DNA from: an uncultured Fibrobacter sp.
GTDB lineage: Bacteria; Fibrobacterota; Fibrobacteria; Fibrobacterales; Fibrobacteraceae
Reading direction: 5' to 3'
Length of the DNA: 64,000 nucleotides
Assembly: GCA_947165045.1 (NCBI GenBank)
Contig: CAMUYW010000001.1
Coordinates: forward strand, 62,001-126,000
Shown: positions 41,980-49,826 of the stretch, piece after piece
Numbering within the stretch: position 1 is the stretch's first letter
Layout of the letters: every line of letters begins with the position of its first letter
Notes under the pieces: generated by a model
Told to the model about the DNA's origin: nothing
The model's database searches: none
What the model saw: only the letters and a program-made list of their open reading frames with translations
Translations under genes and position numbers: made by a program

Positions 41980-43719
41980 ATGAAGTTCTTTAAGATCCCC
42001 GAACTATATTGCGCCATTCTTTTGGTCGCAAGTGTCATTCTCGTTGTGATTTCTCAACCCAAGATTGAAAATGTTCGACTGTTTCGGGGTTCGACTTCCC
42101 GTGTCGTGTCGCTGCCGTTGGCGGAATCGATGGGGCAGGGTGAAATATTCCATGTGGAATTTGACCTCAAAAGCATGTGGGATAGTTATGACTTGCGCAT
42201 CATTCCGGATGACTGTGCAGAACGCGTGCTTGTCAATGATTCCGTTGTAGATATTAGCAAAGTCCAAGGCCGTTGTGATTTCGGAAAAGGTTTTTTGCTC
42301 CAGGACAGTCTAATTGCGACTTATAGAAATGGGAGCAACACGCACTTTTCTTTTTTCATAAAGAATAACGGGGGCAATGCGGGGATCAATGCGTCGGTTA
42401 TAATGAAAAAACCGTTGTCGCGGATGATTGAATTTTCTGCCATTGGTTTCTTGGCGTTGCTTTGCGCTCTGATTGCAAGGAGGCTCCGATTGGGTGGAAG
42501 TGCGATTCTGATTTTGTTTATCGGAATTGCGTTAAGGGCATTCATCTTTGCCCATTTGCCTTACAATTCATTTTCTAATGATGTCGATGGCCATGTCGCC
42601 TACGTAAAGTACATCATTGACAATCGCTCGATTCCTGGTGTTGATGATTGCTGGACATGTTACCATCCGCCGGTTTATTATGTATCGGCGATACCGTCCT
42701 ATTTGGCGGCTACAGTAGTTGGCGTCTCGGCTAATTCCGGCTTGCAGATGTACAGCCTGCTGTTGTCTATATTGACCTTGTTCTTTGGAGTATTTTTCTT
42801 CAAGAACTTCCTTTCGGGGAGTGCCCTTAAAATATCCGTAATTTTATGGACTTTCTGGCCGTTGATGCTTCTTGTCGCTCCGCGTATAGGCAATGACCAG
42901 ATGTTCTACATGTTCCATTTGCTTTGCCTATGGAGCGGCGTAAATTATTTGAACAAGGGGGATGGAAAATATTTAATCGTTACCATTCTTTCCTCTGCGC
43001 TTGCGCTTTGGACAAAGTCTACTGGGGCTGTATCTATAGGAATGACATTCTTGTTTGCCGTTTGTGGTTATTTCCGAAATGCCCGTTTCTTGCGACCGAC
43101 CAAATCTGAATTTGTGGCATGGTTCCTGTTCTTGGTAGTCGTGCTTCTGGTTGTGTTCCAGAAACTGATGGGCGGTAGCGATTTGGTTGGGAACTCGAGC
43201 GGACTCAATTCTGCTTTGAAAGTCGGGAACGAGGCTTTCAACTATATCTATTTTGACTTGGAATCCTTTGTGACCCATCCGTTTACAAACGCTTGGGTTG
43301 ATGAAATGGGACGTCAGTATTTCTGGAATTACATGTTCAAGACATCCCTGTTCGGAGAATTTGATATCAGTAAGCTTGCCTTGTTGCGTAATCTTGCTGT
43401 GTTTATAAGCGTGTTCTTTATTGGCCTTCTGGTTTGTGCAATCCGAGGATTCTGGAACAAGAAATTGGATACTATCCATTGGCTCTTGATTATACAGGGG
43501 GCTGCGTTTGTTGCTGCGCTGATGTTCCTTCGCATTAAACATCCGTATTCCTGCAGCAATGATTTTAGATATATCGCTCCGGCTATAGTAAGCGCTATTC
43601 CTTTTATGGCATCTGGTGTAGTGCAGAAAGGTGCTTCCGCTAAGTGGAAAACTTTGGGTGTCACTTGCGTTTTGGGATTTGTCTTGTGCTCGACGATTTT
43701 GTATATTCTCGCAGTGTAG
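41980..43719 (+). CDS. GT-C-fold glycosyltransferase-like membrane protein
   Basis: The start is moved to ATG 41980, preceded by AAGAAAG, since the track's upstream start lies inside the flavoprotein gene; 579 residues. A membrane helix near the N-terminus (LYCAILLVASVILVVISQ) is followed by an extracytoplasmic domain of ~120 residues, then about ten membrane helices. The first big loop 'YNSFSNDVDGHVAYVKYIIDN' with 'CYHPPVYYVSAIPSYLAA' is typical of dolichyl/undecaprenyl-phosphate-sugar transferases (GT39/GT83-like), with Asp residues that position the donor. It transfers a sugar from a lipid carrier on the outer face of the membrane. GtrA and the flavoprotein upstream presumably supply the lipid-linked donor. 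Confidence 0.85.
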   Translation: MKFFKIPELYCAILLVASVILVVISQPKIENVRLFRGSTSRVVSLPLAESMGQGEIFHVEFDLKSMWDSYDLRIIPDDCAERVLVNDSVVDISKVQGRCDFGKGFLLQDSLIATYRNGSNTHFSFFIKNNGGNAGINASVIMKKPLSRMIEFSAIGFLALLCALIARRLRLGGSAILILFIGIALRAFIFAHLPYNSFSNDVDGHVAYVKYIIDNRSIPGVDDCWTCYHPPVYYVSAIPSYLAATVVGVSANSGLQMYSLLLSILTLFFGVFFFKNFLSGSALKISVILWTFWPLMLLVAPRIGNDQMFYMFHLLCLWSGVNYLNKGDGKYLIVTILSSALALWTKSTGAVSIGMTFLFAVCGYFRNARFLRPTKSEFVAWFLFLVVVLLVVFQKLMGGSDLVGNSSGLNSALKVGNEAFNYIYFDLESFVTHPFTNAWVDEMGRQYFWNYMFKTSLFGEFDISKLALLRNLAVFISVFFIGLLVCAIRGFWNKKLDTIHWLLIIQGAAFVAALMFLRIKHPYSCSNDFRYIAPAIVSAIPFMASGVVQKGASAKWKTLGVTCVLGFVLCSTILYILAV

Positions 43720-43770
43720 AAGATCTATAATGCTTGGAAGCATGTCCTCAATTTTAGCCGAAGGATCTGA

Positions 43771-44508
43771 ATGCGATTTTTTGTTTTTTTGATGTGCTTT
43801 TTAACGGCGGCGGCCATAGCGCGCCCCATCAACGATGGCAATAAGCTGTATGCGGCTGGTGATTATGCCGGTGCGCTCGAAAAATATATGAAGGCCCGCG
43901 AGGCGGAACCTGCAAATCCGATGCTGTTTTACAATATCGGAACGTGCCAGTACAAGCTCGGGAACTTTGAAGAGGCCAAAAAGGAACTCGAAAGTGCCGT
44001 GCGCATGCCGGACAAAAAGATGGCTGCAAAAGCTGCGTACAACTTGGCAAACACGTATTTTCGTGTAGGCGAAAAAGCTCCCGAAGGAAAGGAAAGCGAA
44101 CGCATTGCCGCTTGGCGCGAATCCATTGCGTACTTGAAAAAAGCAATTGACTTGGACAATGATTTTGAAAACGCCAAGAAGAATGTGGAAATTGTCCAGC
44201 GCAAGCTCAAAGAAGAACTCGACAAACAGAAAGAAAACAAAAAACAAGATCAGAACAACGAGCAAAAACAACCGCCTCTTAGCGATAAGGCAAAGCAGGT
44301 GCTTGCTCGTGCGCTCCAACTTTGCAAGGACGGTAAGTATGCCGAAGGCAAACAAATGCTTGAAAATTTGATTGCCGAAGATGAAACCGCTGGACAGTTG
44401 AGTGGCCATGTGCAGCGCATTGATGATATCATCGAAATCAAGGCCGGTCGTAAACCGAAGGCTAAGATTGACGCTAGCAACACCGACAACGACCTGGAGG
44501 TGATCTAA
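43771..44508 (+). CDS. Bat-type TPR protein (BatC-like)
   Basis: The protein has 245 residues with a signal peptide (MRFFVFLMCFLTAAAIA). TPR units are clear: 'NDGNKLYAAGDYAGALEKYMKAREAEPANPMLFYNIGTCQYKLGNFEEAKKELESAVRMPD' (in pieces) and 'AAKAAYNLANTYFRVG'. A Lys/Gln-rich stretch 'KQKENKKQDQNNEQKQ' follows. This is the layout of BatC-like proteins, which in Bacteroidota, spirochaetes and relatives accompany VWA-domain BatA/BatB genes; those are not in the window upstream. Its stop overlaps the next start by one base (TAATG). The exact role is unknown. Confidence 0.85.
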   Translation: MRFFVFLMCFLTAAAIARPINDGNKLYAAGDYAGALEKYMKAREAEPANPMLFYNIGTCQYKLGNFEEAKKELESAVRMPDKKMAAKAAYNLANTYFRVGEKAPEGKESERIAAWRESIAYLKKAIDLDNDFENAKKNVEIVQRKLKEELDKQKENKKQDQNNEQKQPPLSDKAKQVLARALQLCKDGKYAEGKQMLENLIAEDETAGQLSGHVQRIDDIIEIKAGRKPKAKIDASNTDNDLEVI

Positions 44509-45260
44509 TGGTTAGACGAGAGAATGTTGTCATCCTGAGCGAAGTCGAAGGATCCAGGACATTTACAACAGCATTAATAGCAATCTTTTTTCTTGCTGTA
44601 GCAGCATTTGCAGCTCCGAAGTCGGCTTCCGCGTACTACGGTGATGCGGCATTCCAGTACATCGAAAATCGTTTGCCTTCTGCCGAAATTACATGCAACG
44701 AAGGTTTGCAATATTATCCGAACGATCAAAAATTGCAGATGCTCCTTGACCGCATTCACGAAGCGAAGAACGAACAGAAAAACGAAAATAAGAAGAACGA
44801 CAAGAATCAGGATAATAACCAAGATCAAAACCAAAACGATCAAAATCAGAATCAAGACAAGAATAATCAGGATCAAAATAAAGATCAGCAGAACCAGGAT
44901 AAGCAAAATCAGGACCAGAACCAGAATCAAAATGGCGACCAGAGTTCCAGTTCTCAGAATGACCAGAATCAGGATAAGCAAGATCAAGGACAAAACGGTG
45001 GCCAGTCCAGCAGCAGTCAGGGCGGGCAAAGCTCCGACAGCAATGGCGGTGCTGGCGAACAGCCGCAACAACCGGAACAGTCCGAAGGCAATTCTAGCGA
45101 TAGTAACGGCTCCGATCAAGAACAACCTCAGCCGCTTGCTCCTGGCGAGTTGAGTCCTGAAGAAGCCGCTCAACTGCTCAAAGATTTTGACGAACAAAAC
45201 GGCGAACGAAAACCGTGGAAACCTGTCCGCGGCCAGGTCCGCCCTGCTAAAGACTGGTAA
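44508..45260 (+). CDS. Exported Asn/Gln/Asp-rich low-complexity protein with repeat-encoded N-terminus
   Basis: The protein has 250 residues. The N-terminus 'MVRRENVVILSEVEGSR' precedes the hydrophobic segment 'TFTTALIAIFFLAVAAFAA'; the ILSEVEGS part is encoded by a palindromic repeat arm (44528-44555) that lies in frame between the start codon and the export signal. A short TPR-like segment follows ('YYGDAAFQYIENRLPSAEITCNEGLQYYPNDQ'), then ~100 residues of Asn, Gln, Asp, Lys and Ser repeats (DQNQNDQNQNQDKNNQDQNK), and an acidic tail with 'LAPGELSPEEAAQLLKDFDEQNGERKPWKPV', typical of BatC/BatE-like C-termini. It is coupled to the previous TPR gene. I see no other in-frame start after the repeat and before the signal. 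Confidence 0.82.
   Translation: MVRRENVVILSEVEGSRTFTTALIAIFFLAVAAFAAPKSASAYYGDAAFQYIENRLPSAEITCNEGLQYYPNDQKLQMLLDRIHEAKNEQKNENKKNDKNQDNNQDQNQNDQNQNQDKNNQDQNKDQQNQDKQNQDQNQNQNGDQSSSSQNDQNQDKQDQGQNGGQSSSSQGGQSSDSNGGAGEQPQQPEQSEGNSSDSNGSDQEQPQPLAPGELSPEEAAQLLKDFDEQNGERKPWKPVRGQVRPAKDW
44528..44555. repeat. Palindromic repeat arm translated in frame at the N-terminus of the low-complexity protein
   Basis: TGTCATCCTGAGCGAA continuing to GTCGAAGGATCC is the exact reverse complement of the intergenic element at 4693-4719, with one extra G at the GGATCC end. It encodes VILSEVEGS in the reading frame of the 44508-45260 gene. Confidence 0.92.
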
Positions 45261-45267
45261 GGGTATC

Positions 45268-45331
45268 AAGCGGGAGCCCGCTTGCGGGGTCACATTTGAT
45301 GCCCGTAAAGTATTGCGCTTGAAAAGCGCAA
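45268..45331. repeat. Two perfect hairpins downstream of the Bat-type genes
   Basis: AAGCGGG/CCCGCTT with a two-base loop (45268-45283) and TTGCGCTT/AAGCGCAA with a GAA loop (45313-45331). Neither is followed by a T-tract. The rest of the gap to 45520 holds the terminator at 45370-45401 and an A/T-rich leader. Confidence 0.6.
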
Positions 45332-45369
45332 CGACTGGTAAGCCGTATTGCAACTAAATTTTTTCGTTT

Positions 45370-45401
45370 AAGTCCGCCTTTGTGCGGGCTTTACTTTTTT
45401 T
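45370..45401 (+). terminator. Rho-independent terminator after the Bat-type genes
   Basis: AAGTCCGC pairs with GCGGGCTT around CTTTGT and is followed by TACTTTTTTT. It ends transcription about 110 bases after the low-complexity gene. Confidence 0.88.
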
Positions 45402-45520
45402 GTGCGAAAACTGGTTTATTTAGAACAAAGATTGTAGATTGTGGATAAATACAATAAAACTGATACGGGAATCATAAAAATAATATACATTGATAAAGTC
45501 AATTTAATAAAGAGGACTAT

Positions 45521-46408
45521 ATGAAAAAGCTTTTGGCTCTCCTTCCCGCAGCCACCTTTGCATTGACCGGTTGCTTATCGTCTTCCGATAACAGCGCTAC
45601 GGCTCCTGCAACAGACACTCTCCCAACAGACTACATCGTTTTGGAAATGGGTGAATTCGTTTATGAAGACGGAAATTTTGCGGTTACTAGGGGCTCGTGT
45701 ACGGCATATGCCAATGATTATCAGTGGAAAAAGGAGCAAGGTCCTGGATTCTTGAGAGCTATTGATGACCATACAGCAGGAATTGATTTGACCGCTTCTG
45801 GAAACAAGGTTTCTTATGAGTATAAAGCTCTTGCCGGCGAACCGTTCCCGAATGGATCTTTCTATAAATCTTCTTCGTTGAAAAATTCGCTTATTGAAGG
45901 CATCATCCTCGAAGATCCGTATTACAGTGACGTTGCTTTTATCAATACGGAATGTCTCTTCCAGAATTTTGGCGAAATGCAACAAACCATGGCTTTGATT
46001 GCTAAGGTTCCCCAAAATACCGTTACGATGGAATGCAATAAAATTTCCATTCAAGGCCTTTCGATGGAATATATGTCCCATGAAAAGGATGCAATCAAGT
46101 ATAAGCTTTCTTTTGCGGGAAAAACTTGCACAATGGATCATAGGTTCCTCTATGCTTATAGCAAAGATGATTGCGCCAAGGCTTTTGCAAATTACCAGCA
46201 AGAATATGAAAATGGCGAAACGGATGACTTCTTTGATTTCGAGCTTTACGATCAAGATCTTCACGCTTCGGCAGAATGTTCTGATGTGCTGAGCGATTTC
46301 CACAATGCAACGGGTCTTGCCAAGAGTGGTGAAACTTCTACGATTAGCGAAAAGCAGGTCAAGGATATTCTCCGCGCTGTGGGCGCTCGCCTCCGCGGCC
46401 GCAAATAG
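45521..46408 (+). CDS. Lipoprotein of unknown function, 295 aa
   Basis: Signal peptide with lipobox 'LTGC' (MKKLLALLPAATFALTGC), preceded by an AAAGAGGA ribosome site. The mature protein has a Ser/Thr/Pro linker and then ~250 residues with several Cys ('RGSCTAYAND', 'FINTECLFQNF', 'VTMECNKIS', 'GKTCTMDHRF', 'KDDCAKAFANY', 'ASAECSDVL'), compatible with three or so disulfides in a periplasmic or surface domain. The end is basic (ILRAVGARLRGRK). I do not recognise a family; its style matches Fibrobacter lipoproteins. It has its own leader and terminator, so it is monocistronic. Confidence 0.85.
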   Translation: MKKLLALLPAATFALTGCLSSSDNSATAPATDTLPTDYIVLEMGEFVYEDGNFAVTRGSCTAYANDYQWKKEQGPGFLRAIDDHTAGIDLTASGNKVSYEYKALAGEPFPNGSFYKSSSLKNSLIEGIILEDPYYSDVAFINTECLFQNFGEMQQTMALIAKVPQNTVTMECNKISIQGLSMEYMSHEKDAIKYKLSFAGKTCTMDHRFLYAYSKDDCAKAFANYQQEYENGETDDFFDFELYDQDLHASAECSDVLSDFHNATGLAKSGETSTISEKQVKDILRAVGARLRGRK

Positions 46409-46430
46409 CCTCCAACAACCAGTAATGTTA

Positions 46431-46461
46431 AAAACGCTCTGCAATCGCAGAGTGTTTTTTT
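46431..46461 (+). terminator. Rho-independent terminator after the 45521 lipoprotein gene
   Basis: ACGCTCTGC pairs with GCAGAGTGT around AATC, followed by seven T. The remainder of the gap to 46630 contains a weak promoter-like TTGAGA (46566) with TATATT (46591) and no gene. Confidence 0.88.
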
Positions 46462-46630
46462 AGGGTGTTTGCTTGGATTTCTTTGTGTTTTGGGCGGAAT
46501 ATTCCCGATAATGCGCAAAAAAATGGCGTTTAAAGGTTTTTTGTGGCAGTTTGTTGTGTGTGTCGTTGAGATTTTCTGTTGAAAAGGATGTATATTAATA
46601 GATACCTATCGATAAATGTAGGGGACACCT

Positions 46631-48007
46631 ATGGATTTTGATAAATTGCTGTTAAATCACAGGGGAAAAGCCTGTGTTATTGCCGTCGAGTTATTTCCTG
46701 ACGGTTCTTATGGGAATATTCGAGTCGTTGCGGGTAACAAAGCCCACTGTGACGATATCGAAGCTCTGACGCATCATCCGTTTGTTCCGGGGTGCCCTTA
46801 CGAAGCGTGCTTCCCGAAAAATCCGAATTTTGAAGAGCATTGCTACCGCTGTATATGTGACGGTAAACCGCTCCATGCCTACGTTAATCTTTACATGATG
46901 AATCTATGGCTCAACATGTTCCTTTTGCCTCTGGATTCTGATAAAGAAAATATTGGCTATTGCTTTTATTGTTATGATGTCGCGCCCAAGGCGGATTCAT
47001 CTGCTATGGCGGACCTTTCTGCGGAAACGGCTTCTGATGTGTTGAAAGCTTGTATCAAGTTGCGCGGTTCAGACGATATCAGGCAAGCTTTCCATGATGT
47101 TGTCTGTGATATTCGTGAAATTTGCAAAGCCGATCATTGCTGTATTTTGCTAACGGATGATGAAAATCGGACTTGTACGAATTTTGCAGAATCTCTTCGC
47201 GAAGGGGCTGGCTTGTTCCCGATGTCGCACTATATGGATGGGTTCTATAATGTTGCCAAAACGTGGCCGGATACGCTTGCTGGTAGCACCTGCATTATCA
47301 TAAAAGATGAAAACGATATGGCTAAGCTGTGTGAGCAAAATCCGATTTGGCATGCTTCTCTTGAACAGGCTGGCGTCAATAGCGTTGTACTTTTCCCGCT
47401 TCGTCATGGCTTGCAATCGCTCGGATACATGTGGGTGATTAATTTTGATACCGCCAATGTCTTAAAGATTAAAGAAACCCTGGAAGTTACAACGTTCTTC
47501 CTTGCTTCTGAAATTGCAAGTTATCAGCTTTTGAACAAACTCGAAATCATGAGCACGATTGATTCGCTGACGGGCGTTCGAAACAGAAATATGATGAACA
47601 ACCGTGTTGACGAAATTGTCGCTGGACGTGAACCAGTGCCTGTGGCTGTGCTCTTTGCGGATTTGAATGGCCTCAAGCGAGTGAACGATGACTGTGGCCA
47701 TAGCGCTGGTGACAAGATGTTGCAAACGGCGGCCTCCATTTTGCAGGGCGTGTTCCATGATGGCGAAGTGTATCGTGCTGGCGGTGACGAATTTATGATT
47801 CTCGTTCCTGGAATTGAGGAAGAAGAATTGCAGAACCGTGTTGCTCGTGTCCATTTCTTGTCGGGAAAAACGGAAGACGTTCGTTTCTCAATTGGTGTGT
47901 GCTATGGCAAAAAAGACATCCGCAAGGCTATGCGACTTGCTGATGAACGCATGTATGCCTTTAAGAATGCGTACTACGAAGCGCATCCCGACTTGAAGTA
48001 TAGATAG
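46631..48007 (+). CDS. Cytoplasmic GAF-GGDEF diguanylate cyclase with Cys-rich N-terminal region
   Basis: The protein has 458 residues and no membrane segment. N-terminal ~120 residues hold a Cys cluster C55-x4-C60-x10-C71-x2-C74-x-C76 that could bind metal or an iron-sulfur cluster. A GAF-like domain follows (~135-300: 'ICKADHCCILLTDDENRTCTNFAESLREG', 'GVNSVVLFPLRHGLQSLGYMWVINF'), then the GGDEF domain with 'DSLTGVRNRNMMNN', 'FADLNGLKRVNDDCGHSAGD' and active site 'RAGGDEF'. The I-site RxxD is not present at its usual place, unlike in the membrane cyclase at 25335. Likely makes cyclic di-GMP in response to a redox, metal or small-molecule cue; the cue is inference. Confidence 0.93.
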   Translation: MDFDKLLLNHRGKACVIAVELFPDGSYGNIRVVAGNKAHCDDIEALTHHPFVPGCPYEACFPKNPNFEEHCYRCICDGKPLHAYVNLYMMNLWLNMFLLPLDSDKENIGYCFYCYDVAPKADSSAMADLSAETASDVLKACIKLRGSDDIRQAFHDVVCDIREICKADHCCILLTDDENRTCTNFAESLREGAGLFPMSHYMDGFYNVAKTWPDTLAGSTCIIIKDENDMAKLCEQNPIWHASLEQAGVNSVVLFPLRHGLQSLGYMWVINFDTANVLKIKETLEVTTFFLASEIASYQLLNKLEIMSTIDSLTGVRNRNMMNNRVDEIVAGREPVPVAVLFADLNGLKRVNDDCGHSAGDKMLQTAASILQGVFHDGEVYRAGGDEFMILVPGIEEEELQNRVARVHFLSGKTEDVRFSIGVCYGKKDIRKAMRLADERMYAFKNAYYEAHPDLKYR

Positions 48008-48030
48008 CGTTTTCGCGTTTACTTATTCCC

Positions 48031-48052
48031 GCCCCGGAACTAAGTCCGGGGC
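48031..48052. repeat. Palindromic hairpin (GCCCCGGA/TCCGGGGC)
   Basis: Perfect 8-base arms around ACTAAG between the GGDEF and polymerase genes. It is followed by AAACTC, so it is not a clear terminator. Confidence 0.6.
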
Positions 48053-48098
48053 AAACTCTGGCGGAAATCTGTTGAGTGACTTTTTGTGCAGTAAATTC

Positions 48099-48107
48099 TA
48101 TATTTAG
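48099..48107 (+). promoter_or_regulatory. Candidate -10 box TATATTTAG directly before the polymerase start
   Basis: TATATT ends 6 bases before the ATG at 48111. If it is a -10 element, transcription would start at or next to the A of the ATG, giving a leaderless mRNA. No ribosome-binding site is seen in the few bases before the ATG. No clear -35 or LexA-type palindrome is seen. Confidence 0.4.
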
Positions 48108-48110
48108 AAT

Positions 48111-49511
48111 ATGAGGCTACCGCGCGAAACTCGTACTTATGTTGCAATCGACTTGAAGTCGTTTTTTGCGTCTGTGGAGTGCGTGCTGCGCGGACTTGAC
48201 CCGCTGACAACGAATCTGGTTGTGGCTGATGCAAGTCGAACAGAAAAGACGATTTGCTTGGCCGTGACGCCGAACCTCAAGGCGTACGGAATTCCCGGAC
48301 GCGCGCGTTTGTTTGAGGTTAATCAGAAAGTACGTGAAGTCAAACGTCGGACGGGCGAAGATATTCAGTTTATTATTGCGCCGCCGCAAATGGCGAAGTA
48401 TGTGGAATATTCTACCCGCATTTATGAAGTTTATTTGAAATATGTGAGCGAAGAGGATATTCACGTTTATTCGATTGACGAATGTTTTATCGACTTGACG
48501 CATTACCTTTCGATGTACAAAAAGTCGGCACGTGAACTGGCGAAAGAAATGATTCGTGATGTGTATGCGACGACAGGGATTACAGCAACGGCTGGCATCG
48601 GAACGAATCTTTATCTTTGCAAAATTGCGATGGATGTGATGGCGAAGCATGTGGCGCCGGATGCAGATGGCGTGCGCATTGCGGAACTTGACGAGATGAC
48701 GTACCGCAAGGAACTTTGGGGGCATCGACCGCTGACGAGTTTTTGGCAGTTGGGCCGTGGCATTGCGGAGCGCTTGGAACATTGCTATTTGAATAATGGC
48801 CGCGGCATTTTTACGATGGGCGATTTGGCGCGTGCGAGTGTCAAGAATCCTGATGCGCTGTATAAGATGTTTGGCGTGAATGCAGAAATCTTGATTGACC
48901 ATGCGTGGGGCTATGAACCGTGCGGCATTGTGGAAATCAAACGGTATAAATCGAAATCGCATAGCATTGGTGGTGGACAAGTTTTAAGTTGTGCATACGA
49001 TTGTGCCAAGGCGAAAATTGTCATTCGCGAAATGGTCGAAACGCTTTCGCTTGACCTTGTGGAAAAAGGTCTTGTGACAAATGGGCTCACGCTCCATGTG
49101 GGCTACGACCGCGAAAATGTGGATAGCGGCCGATATCGCGGCGAGACTGTTATAGATGGCTATGGTCGTACGATTCCGAAGCCTGCGCACGGAACGGCTC
49201 CGCTATTGAATTACACATCGTCTGTGTCAACGATTGCAGAGGCGGTGATGAAACTTGCCGATCGCATTATGAATCCGTCGCTAACGGTGAAACGTTTGAA
49301 CTTGACGGCGAATAATGTTTTAAGTGCAACGCAAGAAAGTTATGACTTGTTCACGGATGTGAAAAAAGTCGAACGCGAAAAGAAGATGATGCTTGCGCAA
49401 ATTGCAATCAAGAAGCGCTTTGGCAAGAATGCGATTTTCAAGGGCATGGACATGCAAGAAGGTGCCACCACGCGCGAACGCAACGAACAAATCGGAGGGC
49501 ACAAGGCGTGA
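48111..49511 (+). CDS. Y-family DNA polymerase, UvrX/YqjW type
   Basis: Error-prone translesion polymerase with 466 residues. Catalytic motifs are 'AIDLKSFFASVEC' (Asp; Lys replaces the second acidic position seen in DinB) and 'YSIDECFIDLTHYLSM' with the Asp-Glu pair. Also 'TATAGIGTNLYLCKIAMD' and 'LWGHRPLTSFWQLGRGIAERL', the helix-hairpin-helix region. The DLKSFFASVE form is the Firmicutes UvrX/YqjW variant, not the enterobacterial DinB or UmuC form. The next gene is a YolD-like protein that overlaps by four bases (GTGA), the arrangement known from Gram-positive uvrX-yolD operons. Such polymerases are usually damage-inducible; I see no obvious LexA box here. Confidence 0.94.
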   Translation: MRLPRETRTYVAIDLKSFFASVECVLRGLDPLTTNLVVADASRTEKTICLAVTPNLKAYGIPGRARLFEVNQKVREVKRRTGEDIQFIIAPPQMAKYVEYSTRIYEVYLKYVSEEDIHVYSIDECFIDLTHYLSMYKKSARELAKEMIRDVYATTGITATAGIGTNLYLCKIAMDVMAKHVAPDADGVRIAELDEMTYRKELWGHRPLTSFWQLGRGIAERLEHCYLNNGRGIFTMGDLARASVKNPDALYKMFGVNAEILIDHAWGYEPCGIVEIKRYKSKSHSIGGGQVLSCAYDCAKAKIVIREMVETLSLDLVEKGLVTNGLTLHVGYDRENVDSGRYRGETVIDGYGRTIPKPAHGTAPLLNYTSSVSTIAEAVMKLADRIMNPSLTVKRLNLTANNVLSATQESYDLFTDVKKVEREKKMMLAQIAIKKRFGKNAIFKGMDMQEGATTRERNEQIGGHKA

Positions 49512-49720
49512 ACGATTACAACGATATCATAGACTTGCCCTATCCGAGGGATGATTGGAATTTCTTGATGAAACATCCTCGTATGTCTGTCGCCAATCGT
49601 GCAAAAATTTTTAGCCCGTTTGCTGCATTGCGTGGTCATAATGAAAAAATTGCGGAAACTGCAGAACGTCATTTAGACGAAAACCGCGACGATAATATGC
49701 TAGAGAAAATGGACTTTTAA
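49508..49720 (+). CDS. YolD-like small protein
   Basis: The protein has 70 residues and begins at GTG, overlapping the polymerase stop by four bases (GTGA). 'NDIIDLPYPRDDWNFLMKHPRMSVANRAKIFSPFAALRGH' matches the YolD-like family pattern (YDDII.LPH..S..HPRMS...RAAQFAPFAALTGY). YolD proteins sit beside Y-family polymerases in Firmicutes and are proposed to act as UmuD-like partners. Translational coupling supports a joint role here. The C-terminus is short and charged (ENRDDNMLEKMDF). Confidence 0.88.
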   Translation: MNDYNDIIDLPYPRDDWNFLMKHPRMSVANRAKIFSPFAALRGHNEKIAETAERHLDENRDDNMLEKMDF

Positions 49721-49730
49721 AGCAAAAAAG

Positions 49731-49775
49731 CCCAACATTGCCAAAACTGTGATGCTTTTCGCACGTTTTGTTGGG
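49731..49775. terminator. Possible terminator hairpin after the yolD-like gene
   Basis: CCCAACA (49731) and TGTTGGG (49769) pair around a long loop that itself has an AAAAC/GTTTT stem. The T-tract is weak (ATTTCTTT) and an AAAAAAG run precedes the left arm, so it could work in either direction. Confidence 0.5.
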
Positions 49776-49802
49776 ATTTCTTTACGTCTTTCGTTTTTTT
49801 CA

Positions 49803-49811
49803 TATATTTTG
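49803..49811 (+). promoter_or_regulatory. Candidate -10 box TATATTTTG before the hybrid kinase gene
   Basis: Lies 16 bases before the kinase ATG, with GGAGAAAAG between. It resembles the TATATTT(A/G)G boxes at other gene starts in the window. No -35 is convincing. Confidence 0.35.
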
Positions 49812-49826
49812 TAGAATGGAGAAAAG

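Noticed and set aside
45300-45345. Possible remnant of a duplicated gene end (…ACGACTGGTAA like the upstream stop region)
   Set aside because: Only about ten bases match and the frame cannot be extended; too short to support a pseudogene.
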